Origin: an uncultured Clostridia bacterium | Lineage (GTDB): Bacteria > Bacillota > Clostridia > TANB77 > CAG-508 | Length of the DNA: 64,000 nt | Assembly (NCBI GenBank): GCA_934122085.1 | Contig: CAKOVS010000002.1 | Coordinates: 62,001 to 126,000 of the forward strand | Direction: 5' to 3' | Part shown: piece by piece, positions 51,310 to 60,826 of the stretch | How positions within the stretch are numbered: the first letter of the stretch is position 1 | Layout of the letters: the number at the start of each line of letters is the position of its first letter | Made by a program: the position numbers and the translations under genes | Notes under the pieces: model-generated | Told to the model about the DNA's origin: nothing | Seen by the model: only the letters and a program-made list of their open reading frames with translations | The model's database searches: none

Positions 51310-52044
51310 TTATATGTTTTTTATAATTACAACTGTTATATTATCCATTCCGCCATTTTCGTTTGCTAAGTCTACTAGCCTTTGTGGTGCTTTTTCAATA
51401 TTTCCTGTTGCTATTTGAAAGATATCTTCTTGTTTTACCATATTTGTAAGCCCATCTGATGAGATTAATAAGATATCTTCTTTTAGAAATCCTTTAACTG
51501 CTACATCTGGCTCAACAAATGCATTACATCCCAATGCTTTTAATAGCATATTTTTCTTTGGATGTACTTCAGCTTCTTCTTTTGTTATTGTTCCATCTTT
51601 TACTAATTTTTGAACATAACTATGATCTGTTGTTAATTTTCTTATAAATGTCTTTCTTATTCTATATATTCTGCTATCGCCTATGTGCCCAATATATGCC
51701 TTATTATTATATATTAAGCAAACTTCTAAAGTAGTACCCATTCCTTCATATTCTTTGTTTTCTCTTGATTTTTCATATACCACCATATTGGCATATTCCA
51801 TACTACTTGCTATTAGTTGTATAAGACTTTCTCTGTCTTTTGGTGTTTCTTTGAAATTGTTTTCAATATAATTTTTTGTGCATTTTATTGCTAAATTACT
51901 TGCAATTTCTCCGCCTTTATATCCACCCATTCCATCTGCTAATAGGTATAGTTTTACTTCACTTGATGAATCAGATATATAATATGCATCTTGGTTCATT
52001 TCTCTGACTTTTCCAACGTCTGATTTTGCATAAGCAATTATCAT
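51310..52044 (-). CDS. prpC: PP2C-type protein phosphatase (PrpC/Stp)
   Basis: The 244-residue protein has the PPM motifs: LLADGMGGYKGGEIAS, GDSRIYRI, SSDGLTNMV and DNITVVIIKN. It reverses PrkC phosphorylation and is encoded just before prkC, as in other Firmicutes. Metal-binding Asp residues are present. Confidence 0.92.
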   Translation of the reverse strand: MIIAYAKSDVGKVREMNQDAYYISDSSSEVKLYLLADGMGGYKGGEIASNLAIKCTKNYIENNFKETPKDRESLIQLIASSMEYANMVVYEKSRENKEYEGMGTTLEVCLIYNNKAYIGHIGDSRIYRIRKTFIRKLTTDHSYVQKLVKDGTITKEEAEVHPKKNMLLKALGCNAFVEPDVAVKGFLKEDILLISSDGLTNMVKQEDIFQIATGNIEKAPQRLVDLANENGGMDNITVVIIKNI

Positions 52045-52126
52045 ATTTCACCTCATATCTTTCTATATGTTTTTAGTTATATCATATATAAAACTTTTTT
52101 TCAATTATTTTCACGAATTTTCCATA

Positions 52127-53152
52127 TTATGATTGTAGGTTTTGTCTTCTTAATTGTCCACAAGCTGCGTCTATATCTGAACCTAGTTCTCTTCTTATTG
52201 TTGCTACTATTCCATGGTCATTTAAATAATCTCTAAATCTAATTATATTTTCATTTGAACTCTTAGTATATGCTCCATTTTCTATTTTATTAATAGGTAT
52301 CAAATTCACATGACATATCATTCCTCTTAATAAATGTACTAATTCTTTTGCATCTTCTAAATTATCATTGTTGTCTTTTGCTAATGCATATTCAAATGAA
52401 ATTCTTCTATTTGTTTTTGCAATATAATCTTTACAAGCTTGTAGTAATTCTTCTATTGGAAATGCATTATTTACAGGCATCATACTACTTCTTTTTTCAT
52501 TTGTTGTAGCATGTAATGATATTGATAATGTACATTGAATATTTTCATCTGCTAGTCTATAAATTGCCGGTACTAATCCACTTGTTGAAACACTTATATG
52601 TCTTGCACCTATATTTATTCCTTTTGGATTATTTATTATTCTAATAGCATTTACAACATTATTATAATTATTTAATGGTTCTCCTATTCCCATAAATACT
52701 ACATTTGATATTCTTATATTATTGTCTTGTTCTACAGCTAATATTTGTTCTACAATTTCTCCTGATGTTAAATTTCTTACAAATGGAATTCCTGTTGATG
52801 CACAGAATTTGCATCCCATTTTACATCCAACTTGTGATGATACACATATACTATATCCATGATGATAGCTCATTAGAACTGTTTCTATTGCATTTCCATC
52901 TAATAAGTCAAATAAATATTTTTTTGTTCCATCACTTGATTCTAATTTTCTTAAAATCTTGAAATTGCACATTGTATAGTTTTCTTTTAATTTTTCTCTT
53001 AACTGTAAAGATAAATTTGTCATTTCATCAAATTCTTTAACTTTTTCTTCATATAACCACTTAAATACTTGTTCTGCTCTAAATGGCTTTTCTCCCATTT
53101 GAACAAATTCTTCTTTTAGACTATCTAAATTATAATCTTTTATATTTTTCAT
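52127..53152 (-). CDS. rlmN: 23S rRNA (adenine-C2)-methyltransferase RlmN
   Basis: The 341-residue radical SAM enzyme has CKMGCKFCASTG, the cysteine cluster, plus GEPLNNYNNVVNA and the C-terminal CGQLR cysteine (residue about 333) used for methyl transfer. It modifies A2503 of 23S rRNA and tRNA. Gene order (prpC, rlmN, U32) is typical of Clostridia. Confidence 0.93.
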   Translation of the reverse strand: MKNIKDYNLDSLKEEFVQMGEKPFRAEQVFKWLYEEKVKEFDEMTNLSLQLREKLKENYTMCNFKILRKLESSDGTKKYLFDLLDGNAIETVLMSYHHGYSICVSSQVGCKMGCKFCASTGIPFVRNLTSGEIVEQILAVEQDNNIRISNVVFMGIGEPLNNYNNVVNAIRIINNPKGINIGARHISVSTSGLVPAIYRLADENIQCTLSISLHATTNEKRSSMMPVNNAFPIEELLQACKDYIAKTNRRISFEYALAKDNNDNLEDAKELVHLLRGMICHVNLIPINKIENGAYTKSSNENIIRFRDYLNDHGIVATIRRELGSDIDAACGQLRRQNLQS

Positions 53153-53154
53153 TA

Positions 53155-54384
53155 TTATTTTTTTCTCCTAATAATCCAATTTTTTTCACATTTTATTGGA
53201 AGAAGTATTTTTACTTGTTGACCTTTTACCCCTGGATTTATAAATTCAATTTCTTTGTCTGTTTCTATATCCCACATTTTCTCTATTTTGAATACAACTG
53301 GTTCTATATGATGTGGTACTAAAATTTCCATTGTATCTCCAACTTGTAATCTATTTCTTACTTCCATAATTGATTTTTCTTCATTGTATTCCACAACTTT
53401 TCCACCAAATTGGTATAACTCATTATATTGATGTCCATCATATTCTTGTATATCTTGATTTTTTCTGTCATTGAAATAAAATGTTGTTAATTCTCTTGTT
53501 TTTATTTTTTCAATTTCTTTTAAATATTTATCAACATCATAATGTGATGGATCTTTTTTATAATCATCTATTGCATTTCTATAAACATTTACTATACTTG
53601 CAACATAATATTCTGTTTTTAAACGTCCTTCTATTTTTACACTATCAACTCCCATGTCTATTATTTCTGGAAGTTCTCTTATTAAACATAAATCTTTTGA
53701 TGAAAATATACTTGTTCCATGTTCGTCCATTTCTATTGGCATATATTGTCCTGGATTGTTTCTTTCTTCTGCATATAAATTATATGACCATCTACAGCTT
53801 TGTGCACAATCTCCTAAATTAGCACTTCTACAAGCTAAGAAATCACTCAAGAAACATCTTCCAGAATATGCAAAACATATTGCACCATGTACAAATATTT
53901 CAATTTCCATTCCTTCTGGTTTATTTGCCATTATATATTTTAATTGTTCTTTATTTAATTCTCTTGCCATTATCATTCTTTTAGCACCATTTTTATACCA
54001 GAAATTACATGAGTGTAAGCTTACTAGATTAGCTTGTGTACTTACATTTATTGGAACACTTGGTGCATATTGTTTTAATGTTTCTATTACTCCTCCATCT
54101 GCTGCAATTATTCCATCCGGCTTTATTTCTTCTAATTTTTTTGCCATTTCTATTATTTCTGGATATGTTTCGTCCCAAGCATATATATTTAATGCTACAT
54201 ATACTTTTTTTCCAATACTATGTGCATATTTTATTGTTTGTATTAAATCATCATCTTGTATTTCTGCTCTTGATCTTAATGATAATGATGCTGTTCCACA
54301 ATATACTGCATCTGCTCCGTATAAAAATGCTATTTTTGCTTTTTCAAATGATCCTGCTGGTGCTAATAATTCTATTTCTTTCAC
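53155..54384 (-). CDS. U32 family peptidase-like protein
   Basis: I chose GTG 54384, after AAGGAAAAG; an upstream ATG would add an unlikely basic extension. The 409-residue protein has AYSGRCFLSDFLACRSANLG, CAQSCRWSYNLY and GVDSVKIEGRLKTEYY, the U32 signature. U32 members act in RNA hydroxylation or collagen-type peptide handling. The first block reads LLAPAGSFEKAKIAFLYGAD. Confidence 0.85.
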   Translation of the reverse strand: MKEIELLAPAGSFEKAKIAFLYGADAVYCGTASLSLRSRAEIQDDDLIQTIKYAHSIGKKVYVALNIYAWDETYPEIIEMAKKLEEIKPDGIIAADGGVIETLKQYAPSVPINVSTQANLVSLHSCNFWYKNGAKRMIMARELNKEQLKYIMANKPEGMEIEIFVHGAICFAYSGRCFLSDFLACRSANLGDCAQSCRWSYNLYAEERNNPGQYMPIEMDEHGTSIFSSKDLCLIRELPEIIDMGVDSVKIEGRLKTEYYVASIVNVYRNAIDDYKKDPSHYDVDKYLKEIEKIKTRELTTFYFNDRKNQDIQEYDGHQYNELYQFGGKVVEYNEEKSIMEVRNRLQVGDTMEILVPHHIEPVVFKIEKMWDIETDKEIEFINPGVKGQQVKILLPIKCEKNWIIRRKK

Positions 54385-54494
54385 TTTATTCTTTTCCTTT
54401 CTTCTTTCACGATAGCACATTTTGTGCCTAATAATACAGGTTAAATTATACTCTATTTATGGATTATTGTCAACTAAAAAGGCCTTAAACACGC

Positions 54495-54526
54495 AAAAAG
54501 CCTTAAACACATAAAGTGTTTAAAGC
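54495..54526 (-). terminator. terminator of the DUF1294 gene
   Basis: GCCTTAAACAC and GTGTTTAAAGC (54500-54526) pair around ATAAA with one G-U on the minus strand and end in TTTTTG. A second partial copy of the 3' half follows. Confidence 0.75.
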
Positions 54527-54534
54527 CTATAATT

Positions 54535-54834
54535 TTACATTATGAATTTTAAATATATAAATAATATTACCTCTAATATTAATATTGCTGGCATTCCAAT
54601 TGTAAACTTTAGTTTTTTGGTTTTATGTCTAAATGTATACATTCCAGAAATTGTTCCAATTCCTCCACCTAATAATGTAATTAAAAATAATGTGTTTTCT
54701 GGAATTCTCCATCTTCCTTTTTTTGCTTTTCTTTTATCTGACCACATAACATAAAAACCTATTAAATTTATTATTATTAAATATATTACAAAATTTTTAG
54801 TTGTAAATAGATTAAATTCAGCTAAATTTTCCAT
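54535..54834 (-). CDS. DUF1294 membrane protein
   Basis: The 99-residue protein has three membrane spans (about 13-28, 45-62, 78-97). NLIGFYVMWSDKRKAKKGRW followed by RIPENTLFLITLLGGGIGTI and GMYTFRHKTKKLKF is the DUF1294 signature. Function unknown. Confidence 0.85.
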   Translation of the reverse strand: MENLAEFNLFTTKNFVIYLIIINLIGFYVMWSDKRKAKKGRWRIPENTLFLITLLGGGIGTISGMYTFRHKTKKLKFTIGMPAILILEVILFIYLKFIM

Positions 54835-54850
54835 ATTTTATCCTTTTCTA

Positions 54851-55942
54851 TTAAACATTGAACTTAAATACTACTATATCTCCATCTTGCATTACATATT
54901 CTTTTCCTTCTTGTCTAACAAGTCCTTTTTCTTTTGCAGCAAGCATTGAGCCTTCTTTCATTAAATCATTATATGATACAACTTCTGCTTTAATAAATCC
55001 TCTTTCAAAGTCTGAGTGAATTTTTCCAGCAGCTTGTGGTGCTTTTGTTCCTTTTGTTATTGTCCATGCTCTTACTTCAGTTTCACCAGCTGTAAGAAAT
55101 GACATTAATCCAAGTAAATCATAACTTTTCTTTATTAATTTATCTAGTCCTGATTCTTCTAACCCAAGAGCTTCTAGCATTTCTTTTTTATCTGAATCAT
55201 CTAGTCCTGATAATTCTTCTTCTATTTTTACACATAATGGAATTACTTCTGCATGTTCTTTTGCAGCATATTCTTTTACTTGTTTTACCATTTCTTCATC
55301 ATCTGCTGTTTGAATTTGCTCTTCTGATATATTAGCAATATAAATTATTGGTTTTGATGTTAATAAAAACATATCTTTTACTAATTCTTGTTCATCTTCA
55401 TTACATTCTACAGCTCTCGCTGGAATTCCGTTATTTAAGTTTTCTTTTAATTTTTCAATTAAGTCTATTTCTGCTTGATATTTTTTATCTGCTTTTAAAT
55501 TTTTCTTTGCCTTGTCTAATCTTTTATCAAGTGTTTCTAAATCTGCGAATATTAATTCTAAGTTAATTGTTTCTATGTCTCTTAATGGATTTACACTTCC
55601 ATCTACATGTATTACATTTGGATCTTCAAAACATCTTACAACTTGGCAAATTGCGTCTACTTCTCTTATGTGTGATAAAAATTTGTTTCCTAATCCTTCA
55701 CCTTTACTTGCTCCTTTTACTAATCCTGCTATATCAACAAATTCTACTATTGCTTTTGTTATTTTGGCTGGATTATACATTTTAGCAAGATTGTCTATTC
55801 TCTCATCAGGTACTGCAACAACTCCTACATTTGGTTCTATTGTACAAAATGGATAGTTTGCACATTCTGCTCCTGCTTTTGTTATACTATTAAACATTGT
55901 ACTTTTTCCTACATTTGGTAAGCCTACTATTCCTATTTTCAT
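54851..55942 (-). CDS. ychF: GTPase/ATPase YchF
   Basis: The 363-residue protein starts MKIGIVGLPNVGKSTMFNSI, the Obg-family Walker A that binds ATP in YchF. FVDIAGLVKGASKGEGLGNK and a C-terminal TGS domain (about 280-363, FLTAGETEVRAWTITKGTKA) follow. YchF binds ribosomes and affects stress responses. It has its own promoter (TTACAA-16-TATAAT near 55,990). Confidence 0.92.
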   Translation of the reverse strand: MKIGIVGLPNVGKSTMFNSITKAGAECANYPFCTIEPNVGVVAVPDERIDNLAKMYNPAKITKAIVEFVDIAGLVKGASKGEGLGNKFLSHIREVDAICQVVRCFEDPNVIHVDGSVNPLRDIETINLELIFADLETLDKRLDKAKKNLKADKKYQAEIDLIEKLKENLNNGIPARAVECNEDEQELVKDMFLLTSKPIIYIANISEEQIQTADDEEMVKQVKEYAAKEHAEVIPLCVKIEEELSGLDDSDKKEMLEALGLEESGLDKLIKKSYDLLGLMSFLTAGETEVRAWTITKGTKAPQAAGKIHSDFERGFIKAEVVSYNDLMKEGSMLAAKEKGLVRQEGKEYVMQDGDIVVFKFNV

Positions 55943-56097
55943 TTTATCACATTTCCTTTTCTTTTTATTTTACACATATTTTATTATAATACCAATTCTT
56001 ACTTTTGTAAATATATTGTTTTATTTTGTCAAATTTATATTGACTTTTTATATTTCAATTTGATATACTATGTTCAATCGTTAAAACTCCTTTGGTT

Positions 56098-56181
56098 GGG
56101 TGCATAAATTAGTAATTGACTATTTTGCATTTCAACTACTAGTTTATGCGCCTAACATTTCTCTCAAATGTTAAGTGTAAA
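56098..56181 (+). promoter_or_regulatory. structured leader of the 65-residue membrane protein
   Basis: GGTGCATAAATTAGTA pairs with TACTAGTTTATGCGCC (16 pairs with two G-U), and AACATTT pairs with AAATGTT just before the ribosome binding site. The leader could control translation of the downstream gene. An upstream -10 TATACT and -35 TTGACT lie near 56,040-56,070. Confidence 0.5.
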
Positions 56182-56204
56182 TCTAAGTAAAGGAGGTATA
56201 TGAA

Positions 56205-56402
56205 TTGAACACAAAAGATATTAATAGCAATGATATTGCTGTGAAATACTTAGGTAGATCTTTGATTGTTTTGATTGTTGGTATTGTTTTTTGTTTTCTA
56301 GCAAGTCTAGGGTACAATACATACTTTCGACTTTCACAAAAAGAAATTGAAGTTCATGCCGAGAACTCCAATTCACAAAATACAGCGATTATTGAGAAAT
56401 GA
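56205..56402 (+). CDS. small single-span membrane protein with TTG start
   Basis: The TTG at 56205 follows AAAGGAGG by 8 bases. An ATG AAT TGA micro-frame overlaps it. The 65-residue product has one membrane span (about 18-40, SLIVLIVGIVFCFLASLGYN) and a polar C-terminus ending NTAIIEK. It has a structured leader and a strong terminator. A consensus-like promoter on the opposite strand may make antisense RNA. Unknown. Confidence 0.5.
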   Translation: MNTKDINSNDIAVKYLGRSLIVLIVGIVFCFLASLGYNTYFRLSQKEIEVHAENSNSQNTAIIEK

Positions 56403-56427
56403 GTTTAACTCATTTCTCTTTTTTTAT
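56395..56427 (+). terminator. intrinsic terminator of the small membrane protein gene
   Basis: GAGAAATGAG and CTCATTTCTC pair around TTTAA and are followed by seven T. Confidence 0.85.
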
Positions 56428-56428
56428 A

Positions 56429-56457
56429 TTTTATACTTATTATCTTCTTTTGTCAAC
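56429..56457 (-). promoter_or_regulatory. antisense promoter facing the small membrane protein gene
   Basis: TTGACA (56457-56452), 17 bases, TAAAAT (56434-56429) on the minus strand. It would transcribe antisense to the 56205 gene. A second promoter (TTGATT-17-TATAAT) lies about 80 bases upstream. The next minus strand gene (ychF) has its own promoter. Confidence 0.5.
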
Positions 56458-56656
56458 TCAAATCATATTACATTTGTATTACAAAAACATTACAATATGA
56501 ATATTCTTTATGTATATAATTATACTATATTTTTATACAAAAATCAATATATTTTACTTTCTTGTGTCCATACACCAATTTGTCACAAAAAACATTCAAT
56601 TTTTAAAGAAAAGAAGAAATTACTTTATTTTTTTATAACCTCTTCTATTTCCTTCA

Positions 56657-56848
56657 TTAATTATTTACTTCTTCTGGTGCTTCAACAGGGCAAACACCTG
56701 CACATGTTCCACATCCTATACATGCAGATTCATCTATAACAAAACCAGTTTCTCCTTGTGATATACATCCAACAGGACAATTTGCAGCACATGCACCACA
56801 GCTTATACATTTATCACATTGTATTCTATATGCCATTACATTCACCAC
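56657..56848 (-). CDS. 2[4Fe-4S] ferredoxin
   Basis: The 63-residue protein has CDKCISCGACAANCPVGCIS and CIGCGTCAGVCPVEAP, two CxxCxxCxxxCP clusters, the standard clostridial ferredoxin. It carries electrons in fermentation. It follows ricT with a normal AGGTGG site. Confidence 0.95.
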   Translation of the reverse strand: MVNVMAYRIQCDKCISCGACAANCPVGCISQGETGFVIDESACIGCGTCAGVCPVEAPEEVNN

Positions 56849-56854
56849 CTTTCA

Positions 56855-57718
56855 TTAATTTTCTTCTTCTATTTTATCTTCATCAAAATTATCTTCTTCT
56901 ATTTTTACATCTTTTATAATTTTTATGTCTTTTACTTCATATCTTTTTTGTTTAAAAATATCTCCATCTTTTATTCTAACTCTAACTACTTCTTTTAATG
57001 TTTCAACATTATCAACTTCTCCAACACCATCTGGAGTCTTTACTATTGCTCCTACATGTGGTAATCTTTTTTCTTTTTCTTCATATACTTCTTGTTCATA
57101 TTTTAAACAACACATTAATCTACCACAATTTCCTGAAATTTTTGTTGGGTTTAATGAAAGATTTTGTTCTTTTGCCATTTTTATTGATACTGTTTCAAAG
57201 TCTCCTAAAAATGAACAACAACATAATTCACGTCCACAAACTCCATTTCCACCAATCCTTTTTACTTCATCTCTTACACCTATTTGTCTTAGTTCTATTC
57301 TTGTCTTATATGTTGCAGCTAAGTCTTTAACAAGTTCTCTAAAATCTACTCTTCCATCTGATGTAAATGAAAATAATATTTTGCTATTATCAAATTTATA
57401 TTCTACATCTGTTAAAGTCATGTCTAATTTATATTCTTTAATTTTTTTATTACAATATTCAAATGCTTCTTTTTCTTTCTTTTTTAAGTCTTCTGCATGT
57501 TTTAAATCTTTGCTTGATGCAAGTCTTAAAACTTTTTTTAATGGTGAATTTAATTTTTCTTCATCTATCATTCTTCCTGGAATTATTACTTCTGCAATAT
57601 CTTCACCTTGTGTTGTTTCAACAATAATATATTCACCCTTTTGGACTTCTAGCCATTTAGGATCAAAAAAATATATTTTTCCTAGTCTCTTAAATCTAAC
57701 TCCTACTATTTTTTTCAT
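56855..57718 (-). CDS. ricT: RicT/YaaT, PSP1 family
   Basis: The 287-residue protein has the PSP1 domain: FDPKWLEVQKGEYIIVETTQ, GGNGVCGRELCCCSFLGDFE, KISGNCGRLMCCLKYEQEVY, the Cys clusters of the RicAFT iron-sulfur complex. It affects RNase Y-mediated mRNA processing and sporulation signalling. It sits between holB and ferredoxin as in many Clostridia. Confidence 0.9.
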   Translation of the reverse strand: MKKIVGVRFKRLGKIYFFDPKWLEVQKGEYIIVETTQGEDIAEVIIPGRMIDEEKLNSPLKKVLRLASSKDLKHAEDLKKKEKEAFEYCNKKIKEYKLDMTLTDVEYKFDNSKILFSFTSDGRVDFRELVKDLAATYKTRIELRQIGVRDEVKRIGGNGVCGRELCCCSFLGDFETVSIKMAKEQNLSLNPTKISGNCGRLMCCLKYEQEVYEEKEKRLPHVGAIVKTPDGVGEVDNVETLKEVVRVRIKDGDIFKQKRYEVKDIKIIKDVKIEEDNFDEDKIEEEN

Positions 57719-57732
57719 TCATTACGTCCTTT

Positions 57733-58641
57733 CTATTTTCGAAATAAATAATTTATATTAAATAATAAATTATCTATGCACATATCATAATTACTATTTG
57801 CTTTTAGTCTTTTTTTAGTTTCTTCTACAAAATCTATAGCATTTATATATCTTAAATCTTCTTTGCTTAATTTTAACAATAAAACATTCATATATTCTAA
57901 AACAGAGTATATTTCTTCTTTTGCTTTATATATTTCTTCTGACATTTTTACAATATCTATTATGTCTTTATTTTTAAAACTTTTTAATATATTTTCAATG
58001 TTTTCATATAAAGCTTTATTTTCATTTAGTTTTAATGCTTTTCCTATACTACCTTGTGAAAGATTTATTATACTATCATCAATCTCTATTTCTGGATAAT
58101 TTTGTTTTATATAACCTTTCACTTCAGAAATTTCTAAATTTTCAAAATGTATTCTTGTACATCTTGATTTTATGGTGCTTAACATATTATCTTCGTTTGA
58201 ACATATTAATATAATCGTTACATATTCTGGTGGTTCTTCCAATGTTTTTAATAAGCAATTTTGTGCTTCTGATGTCATAGTATCACTATCATCTATTATA
58301 TATACTTTATTGTCTGATACTATTGGTTTTTCTGCTACTTTTCTTTGCATTTCTCTTATTTGATCTATTTTTACTTTTCCATCTTGTGGTTCTATCATCA
58401 TAAAATCTGGATTATTATTAGAGTCAAATTCTATACATGCTTTACATCTACAATTTTCTTCATTTGGTGTTAAACATAGTAATTTTTTGGCAAATTCTAA
58501 AGCTATTTTTTTCTTTCCAATTCCTTCTGTTCCCCAAAACAAATAACTATGTGATGTTTTGTTTAATTCTAAGGCTTTTTTTAATATTGCTTTGTTTTTT
58601 TCGTTTCCAATTATTTTTTCAAACAATTTATACTCCTCCAA
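57733..58641 (-). CDS. holB: DNA polymerase III delta' subunit
   Basis: The 302-residue protein has YLFWGTEGIGKKKIALEFAK (P-loop-like), a zinc cluster (CRCKACIEF), IDDSDTMTSEAQNCLLKTLE and PPEYVTIILICSN, the clamp-loader delta' pattern. It loads the sliding clamp. It overlaps lepB by 14 bases. Confidence 0.9.
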   Translation of the reverse strand: MEEYKLFEKIIGNEKNKAILKKALELNKTSHSYLFWGTEGIGKKKIALEFAKKLLCLTPNEENCRCKACIEFDSNNNPDFMMIEPQDGKVKIDQIREMQRKVAEKPIVSDNKVYIIDDSDTMTSEAQNCLLKTLEEPPEYVTIILICSNEDNMLSTIKSRCTRIHFENLEISEVKGYIKQNYPEIEIDDSIINLSQGSIGKALKLNENKALYENIENILKSFKNKDIIDIVKMSEEIYKAKEEIYSVLEYMNVLLLKLSKEDLRYINAIDFVEETKKRLKANSNYDMCIDNLLFNINYLFRK

Positions 58642-59290
58642 ATTTGTTTAATGGCCAAAATCTAAATAATACTTTTCCTTCTATTTTTTCTAATGGTATA
58701 CATCCAAAAGATCTGCAATCTCTACTTCCTGTTCTATTGTCACCTAAGCAGAATACATAGTTTTCAGGTACTGTAAATCCTGTAAAATTTCCTTCATGTG
58801 CGACGTCTTGATGCATATCTGTAACTACTCCTGATTGTAAATAATCTTCTTGTAGTTTTTCTCCATTAATATATACTGCTCCATCTTTTATTTCCACATA
58901 ATCTCCTGGTAACCCTATTACCCTTTTTATATAACTTGTTTTAGATGTTTCTAACACATAATATGTAAATTTATTCCACAAACCTTGTGGTTCATTATCA
59001 TACACTGCAACTGGGTTTGTTAAGTCAATTTCATCTTTTGATATCCATGATTTACTTGGTGCCTCAAATGTTATTATATCTCCTCTATTTGGAAGTTTTT
59101 TCGTTGTTCTTCCTATTCTGCTTAACCATAATCTTTCGCCCTCGTGAAGTGTTGGAAACATTGATGACATTCTTACTTCTGTTGGTGTTCCTATATAATA
59201 TCTTACTATTAATGCTAATACTACTGCTATTACAAAACATAATATCCATTCTACTATTTCTTTTATTATTGCTTTATTCATTTTTATCAC
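58628..59290 (-). CDS. lepB: signal peptidase I
   Basis: Start is GTG 59290 or ATG 59281. The 220-residue protein has an N-terminal span, SSMFPTLHEGERLWLSRIG (catalytic Ser), YIKRVIGLPGDYVEI (catalytic Lys) and CLGDNRTGSRDCRSFGCI. It cleaves signal peptides from exported proteins. Confidence 0.92.
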   Translation of the reverse strand: MIKMNKAIIKEIVEWILCFVIAVVLALIVRYYIGTPTEVRMSSMFPTLHEGERLWLSRIGRTTKKLPNRGDIITFEAPSKSWISKDEIDLTNPVAVYDNEPQGLWNKFTYYVLETSKTSYIKRVIGLPGDYVEIKDGAVYINGEKLQEDYLQSGVVTDMHQDVAHEGNFTGFTVPENYVFCLGDNRTGSRDCRSFGCIPLEKIEGKVLFRFWPLNKFGGV

Positions 59291-59361
59291 GTTCCTCTTC
59301 TTTGATTTCTTTAATTACTTTAATATTATATATTATTTAAGCTATTTTTTCAATATTAATA

Positions 59362-59664
59362 TTATATTTTTCTATATCTTCTACAATCTACTTTTCCACT
59401 TAAATATTTTGAAATTTTTTCTCCTTTTATTATATCTTCTTTTTGTTTTTTAGTAAGTGTCTTTAATTGATATTCTAATTTACATGCTAATGATTTTTCT
59501 TTACTTTTCCATGCTATTTCTAATTTTTCAGCATTATGTGATTTTGTATATTTTGCACCTTTTTTATCTTTAGTTATATGTTCTTCTATTCTTCTTTCTA
59601 AATTATTTGTCATTCCTGTATAAATTGAATTATCTGAACATCTTATCATATATGTATAATACAT
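59362..59664 (-). CDS. GIY-YIG endonuclease-like protein (UPF0213)
   Basis: The 100-residue protein begins MYYTYMIRCSDNSIYTGMTN, the GIY-YIG core, with later ERRIEEH and AKYTKSHNAEKLEIAW. Small UPF0213/YhbQ family members have unclear roles in DNA repair. Confidence 0.85.
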   Translation of the reverse strand: MYYTYMIRCSDNSIYTGMTNNLERRIEEHITKDKKGAKYTKSHNAEKLEIAWKSKEKSLACKLEYQLKTLTKKQKEDIIKGEKISKYLSGKVDCRRYRKI

Positions 59665-59688
59665 TTATTTCATCTCCATTTTATAATA

Positions 59689-59728
59689 AAAACACCTTAA
59701 AATACAGTACTGTAAATTAAGGTGTTTT
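59689..59728 (-). terminator. terminator of tRNA-Arg
   Basis: AAAACACCTTAA and TTAAGGTGTTTT pair as a perfect 12-bp stem with a 16-base loop, with T tracts for the minus strand. It lies 30 bases after the tRNA CCA end. Confidence 0.75.
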
Positions 59729-59757
59729 ATTATACCAATAACTTGTATAAAATGTTA

Positions 59758-59834
59758 TGGTGAGCCAGAAGGGATTCGAACCCCCGACCCTTTGCTTAGA
59801 AGGCAAATGCTCTATCCAACTGAGCTACTGACTC
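59758..59834 (-). tRNA. tRNA-Arg (anticodon TCT)
   Basis: On the minus strand the 77-base gene begins GAGTCAGTAGCTCAGTTGG and ends CTGGCTC plus ACCA. All four arms pair; the anticodon loop is CTTCTAA, giving anticodon TCT (reads AGA/AGG). The 3' CCA is encoded. It has no relation in sequence to the attachment-site tRNA tail. Confidence 0.95.
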
Positions 59835-59914
59835 ATGTGTCTTAACACTTAAATATAATAGCACAATTTAAGTATTAAGTCAACATTTTTTCGAAAATTT
59901 TTACACATTTTTTA

Positions 59915-60790
59915 TTAATCAATTTCAATTTTTTCATTAGTGTCATCAGTTGTTACTGATTTTGGTGCTTTCTCCAACAATTCTGGCTTTTTTAAATATT
60001 TATTTAATTGCTTAAATGATGATGCATAATAATGCCCATCACATATTCTCTCATCACCAACAAAAGCAATTGTTATACACTTTTCCTCTTTTATTTCATC
60101 ATCTTCATAAATGTAACTTTTCTTCTTTTTTCCCATAGAGAAAAATAAACTTGTTGTTCCGAAATTATATATATGATGATATATACTATCAATTCCAAGT
60201 GAACCTACATTTGTTAGAAATACACTTGTATGAAATGGACTTGCTTTTATTACTGCTTTAGGCATAATTCCATGTTTATCTAAAAATTTTAGCATCTTTA
60301 CTGCAAATAATATCAGAAAATTTGGAACTAAATTTAATATCTTTACAAGATTATCTGTTTTATTGGCTGTTTGCAAATCTTTATTTTTTTCAATTGTTGC
60401 ATCAACTTTTTCTTTTATTTCTAATATTGTTTCTGTTCCTTTAAATGGTATTTTTACTACAGTTTCTTGCCCGTCATCTGTCAAGCTTTTCTTTATTGAA
60501 AGAGATACATATACTGTATCTCTTTGATATGTTGTTCCATTCATTACAAACCTATTTAATTTAGGTCTTTCATTTATTATTCTTACAATTCCTGCATATA
60601 TGATATTCATATATGACATTCTTATTCCATCTTGTGCCTTCTTATCTATGTATTCATCCATATTACTTAATGGTATATCTTGTTTAAAATATACTTGTGC
60701 ATCACTTCTGTCAATCATTACAGAAGGTAATATTCTAAAAATTGGTTCTAAATTTTTTACTTTTTTTCCATCGGCTCTATGTCCAAACAT
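59915..60790 (-). CDS. acyltransferase-like protein (CAT/E2 fold)
   Basis: The 291-residue protein resembles the 2-oxoacid dehydrogenase acyltransferase fold: MNIIYAGIVRIINERPKLNR, FRLEIKEKVD-type strands, VFLTNVGSLGIDSIYHHIYN, and C-terminal DERICDGHYYASSFKQLNK, with the DG of the H-x-x-x-D-G motif. No lipoyl domain is present, so it is not a full E2. Function unknown; common in Clostridia. Confidence 0.65.
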   Translation of the reverse strand: MFGHRADGKKVKNLEPIFRILPSVMIDRSDAQVYFKQDIPLSNMDEYIDKKAQDGIRMSYMNIIYAGIVRIINERPKLNRFVMNGTTYQRDTVYVSLSIKKSLTDDGQETVVKIPFKGTETILEIKEKVDATIEKNKDLQTANKTDNLVKILNLVPNFLILFAVKMLKFLDKHGIMPKAVIKASPFHTSVFLTNVGSLGIDSIYHHIYNFGTTSLFFSMGKKKKSYIYEDDEIKEEKCITIAFVGDERICDGHYYASSFKQLNKYLKKPELLEKAPKSVTTDDTNEKIEID

Positions 60791-60826
60791 TCTTTGCTTC
60801 CTTTTCTTAAAAGTCTATGTTTTCGA

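Noticed and set aside
59758..59834. tRNA-Arg(TCT) as the phage attachment target
   Set aside because: Its acceptor stem (GAGTCAG/CTGGCTC) does not match the attachment core CGGGCGC.
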